From positions 1 to 64,000 of the forward strand of contig JAGMUV010000047.1 of NCBI GenBank assembly GCA_020744425.1: 64,000 bases of DNA, given 5' to 3'. The notes under the pieces are model-generated. The model did no database searches, was not told the origin of the DNA, and worked only from the letters and a program-made list of their open reading frames with translations. Made by a program: the position numbers and the translations under genes. The DNA comes from Dactylonectria macrodidyma (Eukaryota > Ascomycota > Sordariomycetes > Hypocreales > Nectriaceae). Positions 18,099-28,110 of this stretch are shown here, piece by piece; the stretch's first letter is position 1; the number at the start of each line of letters is the position of its first letter.

Positions 18099-21000
18099 GA
18101 GTTGGCGTGTATCTCACGATGATTTTCGAAGTTGACTCTCTTCTTCTTCCGCTTTGTCCATTGTTTCCATGCATCCGTATGCCGTACAGCACTGAGATGC
18201 TCCCACGTGGGTCTCGAATAGTCCACCCACTTCACGAGCACTTTCTTGTGCGTGCCTTCCTTCTTTTCATCGAGGATACGTTCAACGAGGTACATCTCTT
18301 GACCGTCCACCAGCACTGGTGGGGCGCTCTCGTGATCGACCTGCTGTGGAGGAAGCGGGTCGTCAGGGACGGGCCGGAGCAAATCGACATGGAATACCGG
18401 GTGTATGCGTCCGGGCACGTCTAACTTGTAGGCGTGTGGGTTAATCTCCTCGACCACTTGGTACTTTGCATGTAGCCAGTCAAGCTTCTTGCATGGCCGT
18501 GACGTCTTGACATTCTTCAGGTTAAGGTATACCCAGTCTCCCGGCTTATAGCGGGGCGAGGCCGTTCTGTGTCTGTTGGCTTGGGCTTGCTGTATCTCTT
18601 GGGCCATAGCTATTGCAGCTTGCGCAAACTCTGTGGCGTCCTGAAGTCTCTGGATAAAGTCTTCTGCCATAACCTCACCCTCTTTCGCATCTTCTGCTCT
18701 TCGGTCCTCGACTAGCTGAATTGGTTCGTTGTGGTAGCCATGCATGAAGAAGAACGGGCTGAGGCCGGTAGAGGCCGCGTCTCTCTCGTTGATTGTTGCC
18801 ATGGCTATTGGTAGCAGGTCTAGCCAATTCTCTTGGAGATAGTTTGTCCATATTCGCAGGATCTTCTCAACCTCTTGGTTCATTCGCTCCGTCGCTCCAT
18901 CCGTCTGTGGGTGGTACGCCGTCGATAGCCGCTGCTCAATCTGCAGCAGTTTGCAGAAGTGCTTCCACATGTCGCTGACAAACTGGGGCCCACGGTCACT
19001 GGTTATGGCTGTTGGAATACCATGGACCGGGTAGTGCCGTTCGAAAAGTCTCTTAGCAACTGCTTCCGAAGAGATATCGTTCATGCCTTCGAGTTCGACG
19101 CCTTTGGTAAGACGGTCCGTGACTACCATGCAGTTCGTCGCGCCGTCTCGTCCCGATGGTGGGAGGTCCGTAATGAAGTCGATAGTGACCTCGCTCCATA
19201 TTCGTTGCGGAATGGGTAATGGCTTCAGGAGCCCTCTCTTCGTGTCTCTCCAAATGGTGTTCCTTCCGCAGACCTCACAGTTACGCACGAACTGGCGTAC
19301 TTCGCTAGCTGCGCCCGGCCAAAAGAAACGTCTCGACAGGATGGAGTACGTAAGGTCTCTTCCCGGGTGCCCGGTAATGTGGGAGTCGTGTGTTGCTTGA
19401 ATAATCTTCGTGCGCAGCGGCTCAGAGTTGGGTATCCAGACACGATTCCGGAAGCATAGGAGACCTCTGTCATCCAGTGAGCATTCTGAGATACTCACAA
19501 CCTTCTCCTTTTGCAACTGTGTCGGTAAGTTCTTCTCTCCATTCGCTACTAGCTTCGTGAGTTCCTGGTAGAGCTTGTCCTCTCGGCGTGCGGCGTCCCA
19601 AAGTTGCTGCAATTCCTGGTCCTCGAATAGCCTGATATCCTTTTTGAAATCAAACTCCAGGGCGCCCTCAGTGTTGGTGGAAACTGTCGAGATGCGTACC
19701 CTTCTAAGATGGTCGTCCTGAAAGAGCCTCATAATGCGTGCCTTGAGCCGCTCGTCCGAGTAGTCGGCTGGCATATCTTGGTCTCGTCGAGAGAGCGCGT
19801 CTGGCAGTCCAGCCTTCTTTCCGGGTCTCCATTCGAGTGTGAAATGGAACCTGGATAAGAACTCCGACCATCGTACTTGTCTTTCCGTTAATCTTCTCTC
19901 CGAATAGAAGTATTTCAGATTCTGATGGTCCGTGAGGATCCTGAAATTCTTCACAGCACGCAGCTCTGGTTCCCATTGCTCCAGACACCTCACAATAGCA
20001 AGCAGTTCCTTGTCGTGAATAGCGTAGTTGACCTCTGCTGGCGAGTGTTTCTTCGAGAAATAGGCGACAGGCCGTAATAGTCCGTCTTCGTCGTCCCGCT
20101 GGGAGAGGACACCCCCAGTGACAAATCCTGAAGAATCTGCCTCCACGATAGTCTCTCTCTCCGGGTGGAAATGAGCTAGAATAGGGGCCGTAATCAATAG
20201 GTCCTTAAGCTTCTCAAAGGCTTCTTCGCATAGGTCGTCCCAACGGAAAGGTACGTCCTTTTTCGTTAGCCGTATCAGCGGCTCTGCTATCTCTGAGAAC
20301 TCAGGCATGAAAATCCTGTAGAAGTTCGCGAAACCGATAAAGGCTCTAACGGCTTTTACGTTCGTTGGCGTAGTCCATTCCTTGACAGCCTTGACCTTCT
20401 CAGGATCGACTCGGATCCCGTTCTCCGCCTCGATAATGAACCCGAGATATTTCACCGTCTTGACTTCGAATTCGCTCTTGCTGATGTCTAGCTGTAGCCC
20501 AGCATCCATTAGGCGTTGGAGGACCCTGCCGACTTTGTCGCGGTGGTCTTGAATGCTTCCAGAAGAGAAGATCAACACGTCGTCGATGTATGCTGACACG
20601 AAATCGTCTAGGTAGTCTTGTAGCACACTGTTGATATACCGTTGAAAGGCTGCGGGTGCACCTGTCAGTCCAAATGGGACTACCAGCCATTCAAAAGATC
20701 CGTAGCGTGTTCTGAAGGCCGTCTTTTCTTCGTCTCCGGGGGCGACCCTGATCTTGTGGAATGCTGCTATAACATCTAGCTTCGTGAACCACTTTGCCTT
20801 TGCCACAGTGCGTAGCGTTTCGTTGAGTAAGGGCAGGGGATAGCGGTCCTTCTTGGTGATGTTGTTCAATCCTCGGTAATCCACACAAAAGCGAACGCCT
20901 CCACCAGGCTTTTTCACCATGAGAACCGGTGCCGCCGCGGGTGAACTGCTAACTCTGATAAATTCCTTGTCGAGAAGCTCTGTAAGTGTCTTCCGCAGTA

Positions 21001-21772
21001 CCAATAGCTCTTCGCGAGACATGCCATAAAGCGGACCCCAGGGTAGGGGTTTCTCGCGGCCGTGTTCGTCTCGTAGGACTTCGATCTTCAGGTCAACGCC
21101 TGGCCTGTGGGGAGGTAACTGGTTGGCCAGTTGTCGAGAGAAGGCTTGTAACCACTTGTGGTAGTGTGGTGGCAACTTCTCCACTGGGTCGATCTTTGGT
21201 TTCGGTCTCAAGGCTTTGTCGATGTCCGCAATCGTGACGGCATAAACTCCAACGCCGCCTGTACGTCTGTTGCGGCGCACGTCGCCTAGAAAGGCAGCGG
21301 CCATCACCTTCGAGACCTCTAGTCGAGGGGGCCGATGGCGCTGTCGGTCTTGTACTCGAGCTCCACTGGTTCCGATCTCCAAGTATCCTTCCTTCGCATG
21401 AATGTGAACGTCTTGATCCTCCATCCATCGTTTGCCTAGAATCATATCCCAGTTAAGGTCGTCAATGACGTACATAAATACACGGCGCTGTTGGTGTCCG
21501 TCTAGGTCGATCGATAAGTAAGTGATCTTGTCGATCTTAACCTCCTTGCCATCTCCTGCTGCATTCTCGAGGATGCGAGGTTGAACAGGTATATGTGGCA
21601 GCTGAAGAGATTGGAAGGTCCGTTTGCTAACCGCGCCGTAGCAGAGGCAACCATAGTCGACGAGTGATGGTACGAAGTCCGTTCCATTCACCCTAACGTC
21701 TGCTATGAATGGATCTCCATCCATTCTCTTTTTAACGGTTGTCTCCCATTCTCTCACAGCCGCCGCGTGTTC
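18083..21772 (-). CDS. Gypsy Pol: protease, RT, RNase H, integrase, chromodomain
   Basis: The frame is open from the codon after the gag stop (21772) to 18083; the first ATG is internal, so it is probably made as a Gag-Pol fusion. Retropepsin-like region first, with the active-site motif written VDYG instead of D(S/T)G. Then RT (FCVDYRGLN, LPLL, FTKLDV, FGLTGAPAAFQR, YIDD near residue 390), RNase H (EADSSG, DHQNLKYF), integrase zinc-binding region (HDSHITGH, then CEVCGRN), integrase core (TIDFITDLPP, SDRGPQF, GATERMNQ) and a chromodomain (YLVERILDEK, VLVKWVDYSRPTWEHL). About 1,225 codons is the usual Gypsy pol length. No nonsense codon or frameshift is present. Confidence 0.93.
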   Translation of the reverse strand, partial: EHAAAVREWETTVKKRMDGDPFIADVRVNGTDFVPSLVDYGCLCYGAVSKRTFQSLQLPHIPVQPRILENAAGDGKEVKIDKITYLSIDLDGHQQRRVFMYVIDDLNWDMILGKRWMEDQDVHIHAKEGYLEIGTSGARVQDRQRHRPPRLEVSKVMAAAFLGDVRRNRRTGGVGVYAVTIADIDKALRPKPKIDPVEKLPPHYHKWLQAFSRQLANQLPPHRPGVDLKIEVLRDEHGREKPLPWGPLYGMSREELLVLRKTLTELLDKEFIRVSSSPAAAPVLMVKKPGGGVRFCVDYRGLNNITKKDRYPLPLLNETLRTVAKAKWFTKLDVIAAFHKIRVAPGDEEKTAFRTRYGSFEWLVVPFGLTGAPAAFQRYINSVLQDYLDDFVSAYIDDVLIFSSGSIQDHRDKVGRVLQRLMDAGLQLDISKSEFEVKTVKYLGFIIEAENGIRVDPEKVKAVKEWTTPTNVKAVRAFIGFANFYRIFMPEFSEIAEPLIRLTKKDVPFRWDDLCEEAFEKLKDLLITAPILAHFHPERETIVEADSSGFVTGGVLSQRDDEDGLLRPVAYFSKKHSPAEVNYAIHDKELLAIVRCLEQWEPELRAVKNFRILTDHQNLKYFYSERRLTERQVRWSEFLSRFHFTLEWRPGKKAGLPDALSRRDQDMPADYSDERLKARIMRLFQDDHLRRVRISTVSTNTEGALEFDFKKDIRLFEDQELQQLWDAARREDKLYQELTKLVANGEKNLPTQLQKEKVVSISECSLDDRGLLCFRNRVWIPNSEPLRTKIIQATHDSHITGHPGRDLTYSILSRRFFWPGAASEVRQFVRNCEVCGRNTIWRDTKRGLLKPLPIPQRIWSEVTIDFITDLPPSGRDGATNCMVVTDRLTKGVELEGMNDISSEAVAKRLFERHYPVHGIPTAITSDRGPQFVSDMWKHFCKLLQIEQRLSTAYHPQTDGATERMNQEVEKILRIWTNYLQENWLDLLPIAMATINERDAASTGLSPFFFMHGYHNEPIQLVEDRRAEDAKEGEVMAEDFIQRLQDATEFAQAAIAMAQEIQQAQANRHRTASPRYKPGDWVYLNLKNVKTSRPCKKLDWLHAKYQVVEEINPHAYKLDVPGRIHPVFHVDLLRPVPDDPLPPQQVDHESAPPVLVDGQEMYLVERILDEKKEGTHKKVLVKWVDYSRPTWEHLSAVRHTDAWKQWTKRKKKRVNFENHREIHANSGGGG

Positions 21773-23604
21773 CTAGTCTGAATCTCCATCGCTCTGGAGA
21801 GTGGCATCTTCGTCTTCTTCAACGATCGCGGCGTTGGTAACCGAGGGGCGCGAGGGGGCTGTGGCGTTGACTTGAGTGCGTCTGGTTACGCTCCCGGGCC
21901 GAATAGGTGCGGCTAATGGACAGTGTTCGATTCTGCAGTTATCTCTTCCGCAACGGAGACAACGTCCTTCGCGGTAGCGTGCATCCATTTCATCCTGATC
22001 GACCCACTTGGCACGCTTACCGAGCAAAGCCTGATCCTCTGGTCGCCTGGACTGGTAGCCATTCGTGTTCTTGCCGCCGCGGGTGCGCCCAGCGTTTACT
22101 TGAGTGGATGCTTGTGGGGTTGGCTCCCATTCCATCATGTCCTCTCTTCTGACCTCAGCCTGCTGGACAAGCTGTTGCTGAGATCTCTGGCTGCTCTGAC
22201 TACCGTGGTTGTCCAAGCCCCTCGTGTTGCCGCGAGGTTTCTTCCACTGGCCTAACAGTTCCATCTGGCTGCTAAGCGAGTCGCACCTCTTTGCCAGCCC
22301 AAGGTAGGTGCTAATCGCGACGGGATCAGAGCCTATAAGAGCGGCCTTCATTTTGTCGTTTAGTGCCTCCTGGAGGTAAGAAATCTTGCTGTCATCTGGC
22401 CAATATTCGGCATTGGCGTTGGCGATCTCTTTCTCGAAGCGAGGGTAGAACGATGTAAATGGTTCGTTTTCTCCTTGCTTAATCGAGTGCAGGTTGCGAG
22501 TAGCTCTCTGTTTACGATCCTTCTCTCCGTACAACAGTTCAAGGCGGTTGAGCAGTTCAGCCACGTTAAACGTCCTCTTCTCCAGACATCTCAATAATAA
22601 ATAAATACATAATTTTGGCATATTGTTATGTATTGTTAACTGTGTCCTCATATTGATATTTATTGTTAAGCTTATCAATAATTATTAATATAATCATGAA
22701 GGGTCGGGAATGTCGTCGCCGCCTCCAGCAACATCCATCATCTTGCCATCTACTGCGACGCAGATATTGCGGATCGAGTCATGCTTCACTCAGCTGCTCA
22801 GGCATTGCGGCTTCTAGATAGTCTTGGGATAGTCTCAACCGAAAGTCGTTCTCTGTCCCAAGAAATTGTACGCCTTGCGCAAAGGAATACCCAATCCGGA
22901 TTGCCTGACATCGCAGGTAGTTATTGTGAAACGTCTCAGTAACGGCACTGGAAAATAGCGGGGGCCATATTATTAATTATTAATAATATATATTTATTGG
23001 CACCGTCTATATTGATATCGATATGGATAAGCTTAACAATAAATATGCCCATAACAATAAATATATATTGATTACTGAGATGTCTGCTCTTCTCAATTTG
23101 CATCTCCGCAAAGGTGGTCACATTGTCTTTAGCCTTGCCTTCCAGGCTCATAAAGACATACATGAAGTGGCCCTCTGCGTCTCCGAGGGCTTCGCCGTCG
23201 ACTCGTAGCTTCCCTTCGGTCTCCAACTTCCAGCTACGCCACTGGGACTTGTCACCACTGTACTTCGGGACATCTCGCAGCTTGGGGCGCTTTGTCGGGT
23301 GAGGACTGTAAGTGATAACCGTATTGGCGGGATCGGCGGTGATAGAAGGGTTGGTAGTAGTGTTGGGAGTGACAGGAACAGCGGTTGTCTCATTGTCTTC
23401 TGGCGCCAGCGTGCGCGCTAGTGTGGGCTGTATAGACTGGATGGACGTTTCCAGTGCTAACAGCTTCAACTTCGTTTCCTCGTTTGCCTCTCTTAGGGCC
23501 ATATTCTCGGACCGCATAAGCCTGACTTCGCTCAAGAGTTGCTCGAGTACGCTAGCCGACTGGCTAGTGGTTTCCCCCTGAGTCATGCCGTCTGAGTGGT
23601 CCAT
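21773..23604 (-). pseudogene. Gypsy gag, interrupted by a hAT-type MITE
   Basis: The N-terminal part (23604-23087) has a coiled-coil-like start (QLLSEVRLMRSENMALREAN) and a capsid-like segment (KYSGDKSQWRSWKLETEGKL). The C-terminal part (22574-21773) has the conserved Gypsy gag helices (LLNRLELLYGEKDRKQRA, FYPRFEKEIANANAEYW), a glutamine/serine linker and a Cys/His cluster (CLRCGRDNCRIEHC). A 504-bp element plus one 8-bp target copy lies between them. Leaving these out gives exactly 440 codons in one frame, so gag was intact before the insertion. It ends in TAG, in frame with pol. Confidence 0.88.
22583..23086. mobile_element. hAT-type MITE inserted in gag
   Basis: The ends are inverted CAGACATCTCA(A/G)TAAT, continuing as an AT-rich imperfect inverted repeat with AACAATAAATAT words, and an 8-bp target duplication CTCTTCTC flanks it (22575-22582, 23087-23094). 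Eight-bp duplications and CAG ends fit the hAT superfamily. The middle, about 22700-22940, has normal base composition and an open plus-strand frame including LRLLDSLGIVSTESRSLSQE, so it may be a captured gene fragment. Confidence 0.88.
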
Positions 23605-23750
23605 TATTCTTCTTCGCTTGTGGCTTCTGGTGCTTCTAACTTCTTAACTCCGGGTGCTTCGGGTGCTTCGGCTGACTTTTTGACTTCTGGACTCGGGATG
23701 AGTCGTTGACTTCTGGACTTCAGCGGACTTCTGAAGTGACCTTGAAAGTA
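23605..23750 (-). promoter_or_regulatory. Gypsy 5' leader / primer-binding region
   Basis: On the minus strand this lies between the end of the 5' LTR (CTTTCACA) and the gag ATG at 23604. The sequence directly after the LTR (TACTTTCAAGGTCAC) is where the primer-binding site should be; I cannot assign the tRNA by eye. Confidence 0.5.
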
Positions 23751-23914
23751 TGTGAAAGGCCTCTAGCGAGTTGATTCAACTAACTAGTCCCTATGCTGTT
23801 TACTTTCAAGGTGAAGAAAGGAAAGAATCTAAATACAAACTGGGTGCGTGAAGCGTTATATCTTCTTTAATATAGAAGATTCGAGAATCGACTCGATGGC
23901 GCTGTGGAGAAGAA
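23751..23914 (-). repeat. Gypsy 5' LTR, truncated (164 of 213 bp)
   Basis: It is identical to the 3' LTR from its 50th base onward. The first 49 bp are replaced without a gap by DDE transposase sequence. Confidence 0.9.
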
Positions 23915-24880
23915 CGCGGTTTTGTTGAACTCCACAGTGACGTCAGGATGGTAGTGATGCGATTCCTTTTCGTAAATTTGACCGCCTTCCTCGGTAGGTA
24001 CGCCATGGAAAATGAGTTTGGGTTTAAGTCTGTGAATTCCGTCTGCAAAAATGTACAACACTAAGGTTGCTTGTCTTTTGTTCCATCCACTGCGGTCAGT
24101 GTGGCCAGAAACAGTCTTCGAACCCTGTATCTCCCACGTTGATCCGTCAAGAAATTCGAAAGGAATTGGGGTCTCGTCGAGGTTAAGTATAAGGCGTTTA
24201 CGGAATCGTCTTTTTGGCGAGTGTAACATCACTGTAAAGGCGCGATGTTGGGATCCAACTGATGAGACGCGTCTGATGAATCGTAAGAACTTATTCACTA
24301 TATTGATATAGTCTTCTGGGCGCTTGGTTGACTGCTTCGTAATCCGACGCTTTACGATATTGTGACGCCGGAGAAAGCCGCGATACCAACCAACGGAGAA
24401 TGTAAATTGGTTGGGAAAACTCGGGTATAATTCCTTAAAAATTGACCGTGACTTCATACGGAACCACGAGGTCGTCACAACCTTAGATTTTGACCTGCGC
24501 TCTCGGAATAGCTTATACAGCTCTCCCTCAAGCCCTGGCCATTGGGGGGCATAACCACGGGTTCTATCTTCAACGTGAGACTCACTGTAAGCCACCTTCC
24601 ATCCATGGATCGTACGATGCGGGATTTTAAAGTAAGCTTCAGCATCCCTTGCCGTGGGCGTAACCAACGTGCCTCGGACCAAGAGACGATGATGAATTAG
24701 CCACATGACGACCTCCTCTTTTTTCCTCTTCGTGTACGAGCGTTGCTGACGCAGAGCCGGCTTCGTGACCTTATACTGACGATCCTTGAGCGGCGTTGGC
24801 TTGGGAACACGCTTCTTGGGCCTGGCCAAAATATCCCAAGTTGGGATATTAGGATCAATCTCCTGAAGGGGCGGCATCAT
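23915..24880 (-). pseudogene. DDE transposase N-terminal fragment (Tc1-mariner/pogo-like)
   Basis: A 322-codon open stretch encodes a basic N-terminus (PKKRVPKPTPLKD), helix-turn-helix regions (AEAYFKIPHRTIHGWK; FSVGWYRGFLRRHNI) and the first catalytic aspartate in ILNLDETPIPFEF, followed by the conserved GSKTVSGHTDR and LKPKLIFHG. It stops short of the second catalytic aspartate at the junction with the truncated Gypsy LTR, after VEFNKTA. The reading frame happens to run on through the LTR for some 15 codons. It is distinct from the two complete pogo elements. No terminal repeats were found. Confidence 0.8.
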
Positions 24881-25271
24881 GCGAAAAAACGGCTTAATTT
24901 GAGCTTCAATTGAGGAAGAATGTCAGGAAACACAAAGTGTGGGAATTATCCCAATGGAGACCGCACAACTTTTTGATATCCTACCCCTCAGTTCTAGCCC
25001 TCACACTAATTGTATGAGGAATAGATCTGCATTACAGTGGGGCGCCAAGTCTTTTAGTCTCACGCTACTTGGGCGAGATAACTGAGTTTCTACGGTACAG
25101 GGTAGGACGCTGGTAGACCGGGCTCTTTACCCCTGTCTGGCAGTAGCCAATCAGAGCCTGTTTAATCCGGACGGCACCCCTGTCCTTCGCCTACAGACCA
25201 ATCAGAATGGTACAAATGGGACTGCGCCCCTGCACGTATTCACTCGCCGTGCTCCCACTTGTTTATGAAAA
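24881..25271. other. Gene-free stretch
   Basis: No coding region or repeat with a partner in this window. Two near-identical phrases containing GACCAATCAGA/AGCCAATCAGA (CCAAT-box-like) occur near 25145-25205. Confidence 0.4.
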
Positions 25272-25690
25272 CACAGGGGAAGGCGCACGTCCGCCGGGGG
25301 ACGTTGGAAGTTGGAAGCTGGGCATGATGGGCAAGTTGGCGGCTCCCTTGCGCTGAGTAGCCTTTCGGTACGAAGCTTGCAACAAGAGCCTGTATGGCTG
25401 TTTTACTAGTGGGTTGCTGCATGCGTTGAGAAGAGGGCGCGGTTTTAAGTGGTCGGCTCTGGGTGGGTGGATGAAGAGACTTGGCCAATAAGGCGCGTGT
25501 GTGTGTTACCTTTATTTTGCGTAGCCAATAAGACGTACGCAGCGGGCTTTGAGGAGAAGGCACCATTTTGAGTGGCACGATTTGAAGAGCTTAATGCGGA
25601 ACTAAGAGACCTAGCCAATAGGGTGAGGGTCAATAATTGAGACAGGGATCAGGGGACTGAGACTAGCAGAGACCAATCAGACGCCATACC
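25272..25690 (+). repeat. Dispersed repeat family R2, copy at 25 kb
   Basis: About 400 bp here match 46413-46770 in direct orientation with substitutions and indels: GGGGAAGGCGCACGTCCGCC, GCTGAGTAGCCTTTCGGTAC, GAGAAGAGGGCGCGGTTTTA and GAGACCTAGCCAATAGGGTG are shared. It holds no gene. A TATAAAAAG box follows at 25716, directed toward the 3' end of the next gene, and bases 25725-25873 are empty. Confidence 0.85.
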
Positions 25691-25873
25691 AAAGAGGGAA
25701 AATTGTCAATTTGAGTATAAAAAGCTGGCATGCCAAGATGTCCTGGTTTTGAGATCATTGGACTTTATCACTCGCACTGGTGTTGAAACCACACTCTTAT
25801 TTCCCCCACATATCAATCTATAAGTTTTCCAAACCCAATACAACAGCCTAGAATACCACACACTATCACTATA

Positions 25874-27406
25874 CTATGCTACTTCTAGTCTCTTGGTCGG
25901 ATGCCTCTTGTTCCTGCCACCTGGTTCGGTAGTTGATGACCTCATATTAGGACGAACGGAGGATCGGAGTGTGGCAGATATGTTAGGTGATCGAGAGTCC
26001 TCGTTTTCCTTCGCTTCACCTTCTTCATGGCTATCATTTTCATCAGAGTCTACGGATGTTAAAGGGGAGACCGGCGACCCTGCAATGACTGGAGATGTTG
26101 CGGTAGTTACAGTAGACCTCCTGAGTCTCTTGGGGGCGGGACTGTTTGAACTTGACGGAGATGATTGAGATGCGGAGATTGCAGGCCGTTTGTTCTGAGA
26201 TGGAGTAGCGGGTTGTTGGGATGGACCTCCCTGTGACGATTTTGATGATTGTGACTGTGACTGTTGCGCCTGTGAACCTTTCTTTGAGGGAGACTTGAAC
26301 ATAGACCTAATTGCTGCGAAGCCGCTAGCTTGGGATGGGCTAGGTTCGGTTTTAGACGGGGAGACTGTGTTAGAAGCAGGTACAGGTGGCGTGCTCTTGT
26401 CCGGAAATGTCCAAGAGTCGGGAACGACGATGAAAACATAGTCCCTCTCATCGACCGTAGGGGCAGCTACCATAAGACTATGGTCAAGCAGGCCAACAAT
26501 CTTGCCGACGCAGTTGAAGGGCACACCTGGAACAAACTGTGTATCTTTCCTGTCTGCCATCTTCTTGCAGAGGAGAGAGAATGGCAAAGCGCGAATAGGA
26601 AAGAGAATAAAAACTTGAAAGGGGTGGAAGCCTTTGAAAGGGCTCTTTGATGGCTGGCCGGGCGTGATGTAGGTACAGCACTGGATAAATGCACAGCATC
26701 TCAGCTGCGCATCATCCAATAGCGGGACAGAGTCCTTGATCAAGTGGGTTTGACCTGTCCCGAGAACCTGCCCGGTCAAAGAAACAACCGGTTGGATAAG
26801 TGGAAAGCCCTCACCATTGCAAAGAGTTCGTGGGTCAATGCTGATAGTTACATTAGTGGCAAGCGCGATAGTCGAACTCGAGCTAAGGGAAATTGATAAG
26901 TCTGCTTACGCTTGGTATCCAAAGTCGCGTATGAGAACAACTGGAACCTTGTACACTTCGCCGTCACCATCTTCATCGGTGAAAACATCAGGCTCCCGTA
27001 GCACCCACTCGAGTGCGTAGGGGTGTACTTTTCCAGTGAAATGGAACCACTGATTCTGCCACTCCGATTCAACAATCTGCTGGTTATAGACAGAGAGGTT
27101 GAGACTAAAGTAAATCGGCAGTGGATCAGGGGATCGATACCCTTCAGGACGCAGCACAGAATATTCAGGCAGTGTCATAGAGGGAGGGGGTGGAAGAAAA
27201 ACCCTGCCAAGAGCTTCAACATTAAGGCTCTTTATAAGTTGTTCATCTGATGTAGGAAACCGCGTTGGGGTATCCAGCTGACCAAAAGAAGACATGGTCA
27301 TATCACTACCAAGGTTTTTCTGAGAGTCATGAGGCATGCGCGGAGGGGGATGGCCGCTAAGAGTGGAAGTTGAGGTAGAATTTGAGGTAGAAGTAGATGA
27401 AGACAT
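25874..27406 (-). CDS. Putative Helitron accessory protein 1 (487 aa)
   Basis: Exon 1 (27406-26910) and exon 2 (26840-25874) join across a 69-bp GTAAGC...CAG intron, giving 488 codons. I do not recognise a named family. After a Ser/Thr-rich start there is a beta-rich region (FHFTGKVHPYALEWVL; VPVVLIRDFGY), then PGVPFNCVGKIVGLLDHSLMV, which has the alternating pattern and central GK(I/V)xG of an OB-fold strand set. The last 170 residues are low-complexity Ser/Gln/Pro with a basic cluster APKRLRRS and acidic runs. It is transcribed divergently from Rep-helicase 1, and the second Helitron has a protein of the same plan in the same place. I infer an ssDNA-binding or replication-accessory role. 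The start is the first ATG; a poly(dA:dT) tract lies just upstream. Confidence 0.72.
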
Positions 27407-27430
27407 GATATATTGAACTAGCAAATATTT

Positions 27431-27431
<1 letters not shown>

Positions 27432-27465
<34 letters not shown>

Positions 27466-27487
27466 AGAGCAGTTAAGATTACGACTT

Positions 27488-27532
<45 letters not shown>
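27432..27532. repeat. Poly(A) tract and (GT)n(GA)n microsatellite
   Basis: There are 31 consecutive A residues at 27432-27462, and (GT)n running into (GA)n at about 27489-27532. The A/T tract is 26 bp upstream of the accessory gene ATG and could act as a nucleosome-free promoter element. Confidence 0.9.
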
Positions 27533-27535
<3 letters not shown>

Positions 27536-27737
27536 ATTGTAAGATAAGCCTGTAAGATTGGCATGCAAATGTACAGAACAAAGAAGAAACACATCTGATA
27601 TTTATAATCGATTAAATGATATAGTATATACAATGCGAAGATTGATACCACTTGGTAAAGATACTGTATTTCATTGCGCAGAGAGGATGTGGCATCGCCG
27701 ATCTCCATCCAACATTTTCAGCCAAGAGCTACTATCC

Positions 27738-27990
27738 CTGCCGATGTGGATACTCGCACAATTGAATTGATCAATTAAGATAGATGGTGAACAGATCTGC
27801 TTTTTCCATGAGTACAAAGGATTGGCCAAAACGTCAGCACATGTCGCCGATCGCAGTAAAGCATCTTGAGGTAAGAACCTTGATGCCTGTCAAGTGGATA
27901 CTTGCACAGCGGAATTGATCAATCAACGTAGCTGTTGAACAGAATTGTTTCTTCTATGATTACAAAGGATTGACTAAGAAATTAACGCAT
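27738..27990. repeat. Two-copy direct repeat, about 155-bp period
   Basis: Two copies, near 27738 and 27893, share GTGGATACT(C/T)GCACA, GAATTGATCAAT and ATTACAAAGGATTG-type words in the same order. They lie in the shared upstream region of Helitron unit 1. Confidence 0.75.
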
Positions 27991-28110
27991 GAAAAAAAGA
28001 AGAAAAAAAGAAAGTATGAGAGCTGAGCAGTATTTGATAGGTAGATGAAATAACGTGGTGTGTATTATGTCAATCACATAAGTGTCCATCGATGTTACCA
28101 TTACAATGAA

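Larger units (their letters stand above)
17870..23914 (-). mobile_element. Chromodomain Ty3/Gypsy retrotransposon
   Basis: LTRs flank gag and pol on the minus strand. The 3' LTR is complete (17870-18082). The 5' LTR is truncated (23751-23914) and lacks its first 49 bp. The 164-bp overlap of the two is identical by eye, so insertion was recent. Order: 5' LTR, leader (23605-23750), gag (split by a MITE), pol with protease, RT, RNase H, integrase and chromodomain, polypurine tract, 3' LTR. No matching target duplication can be checked, because the 5' end was lost. Confidence 0.93.

Noticed and set aside
25874..26779. Exon 2 of accessory gene 1 as an independent gene
   Set aside because: Its apparent start is a TTG, and a clean intron joins it in frame to the upstream exon.
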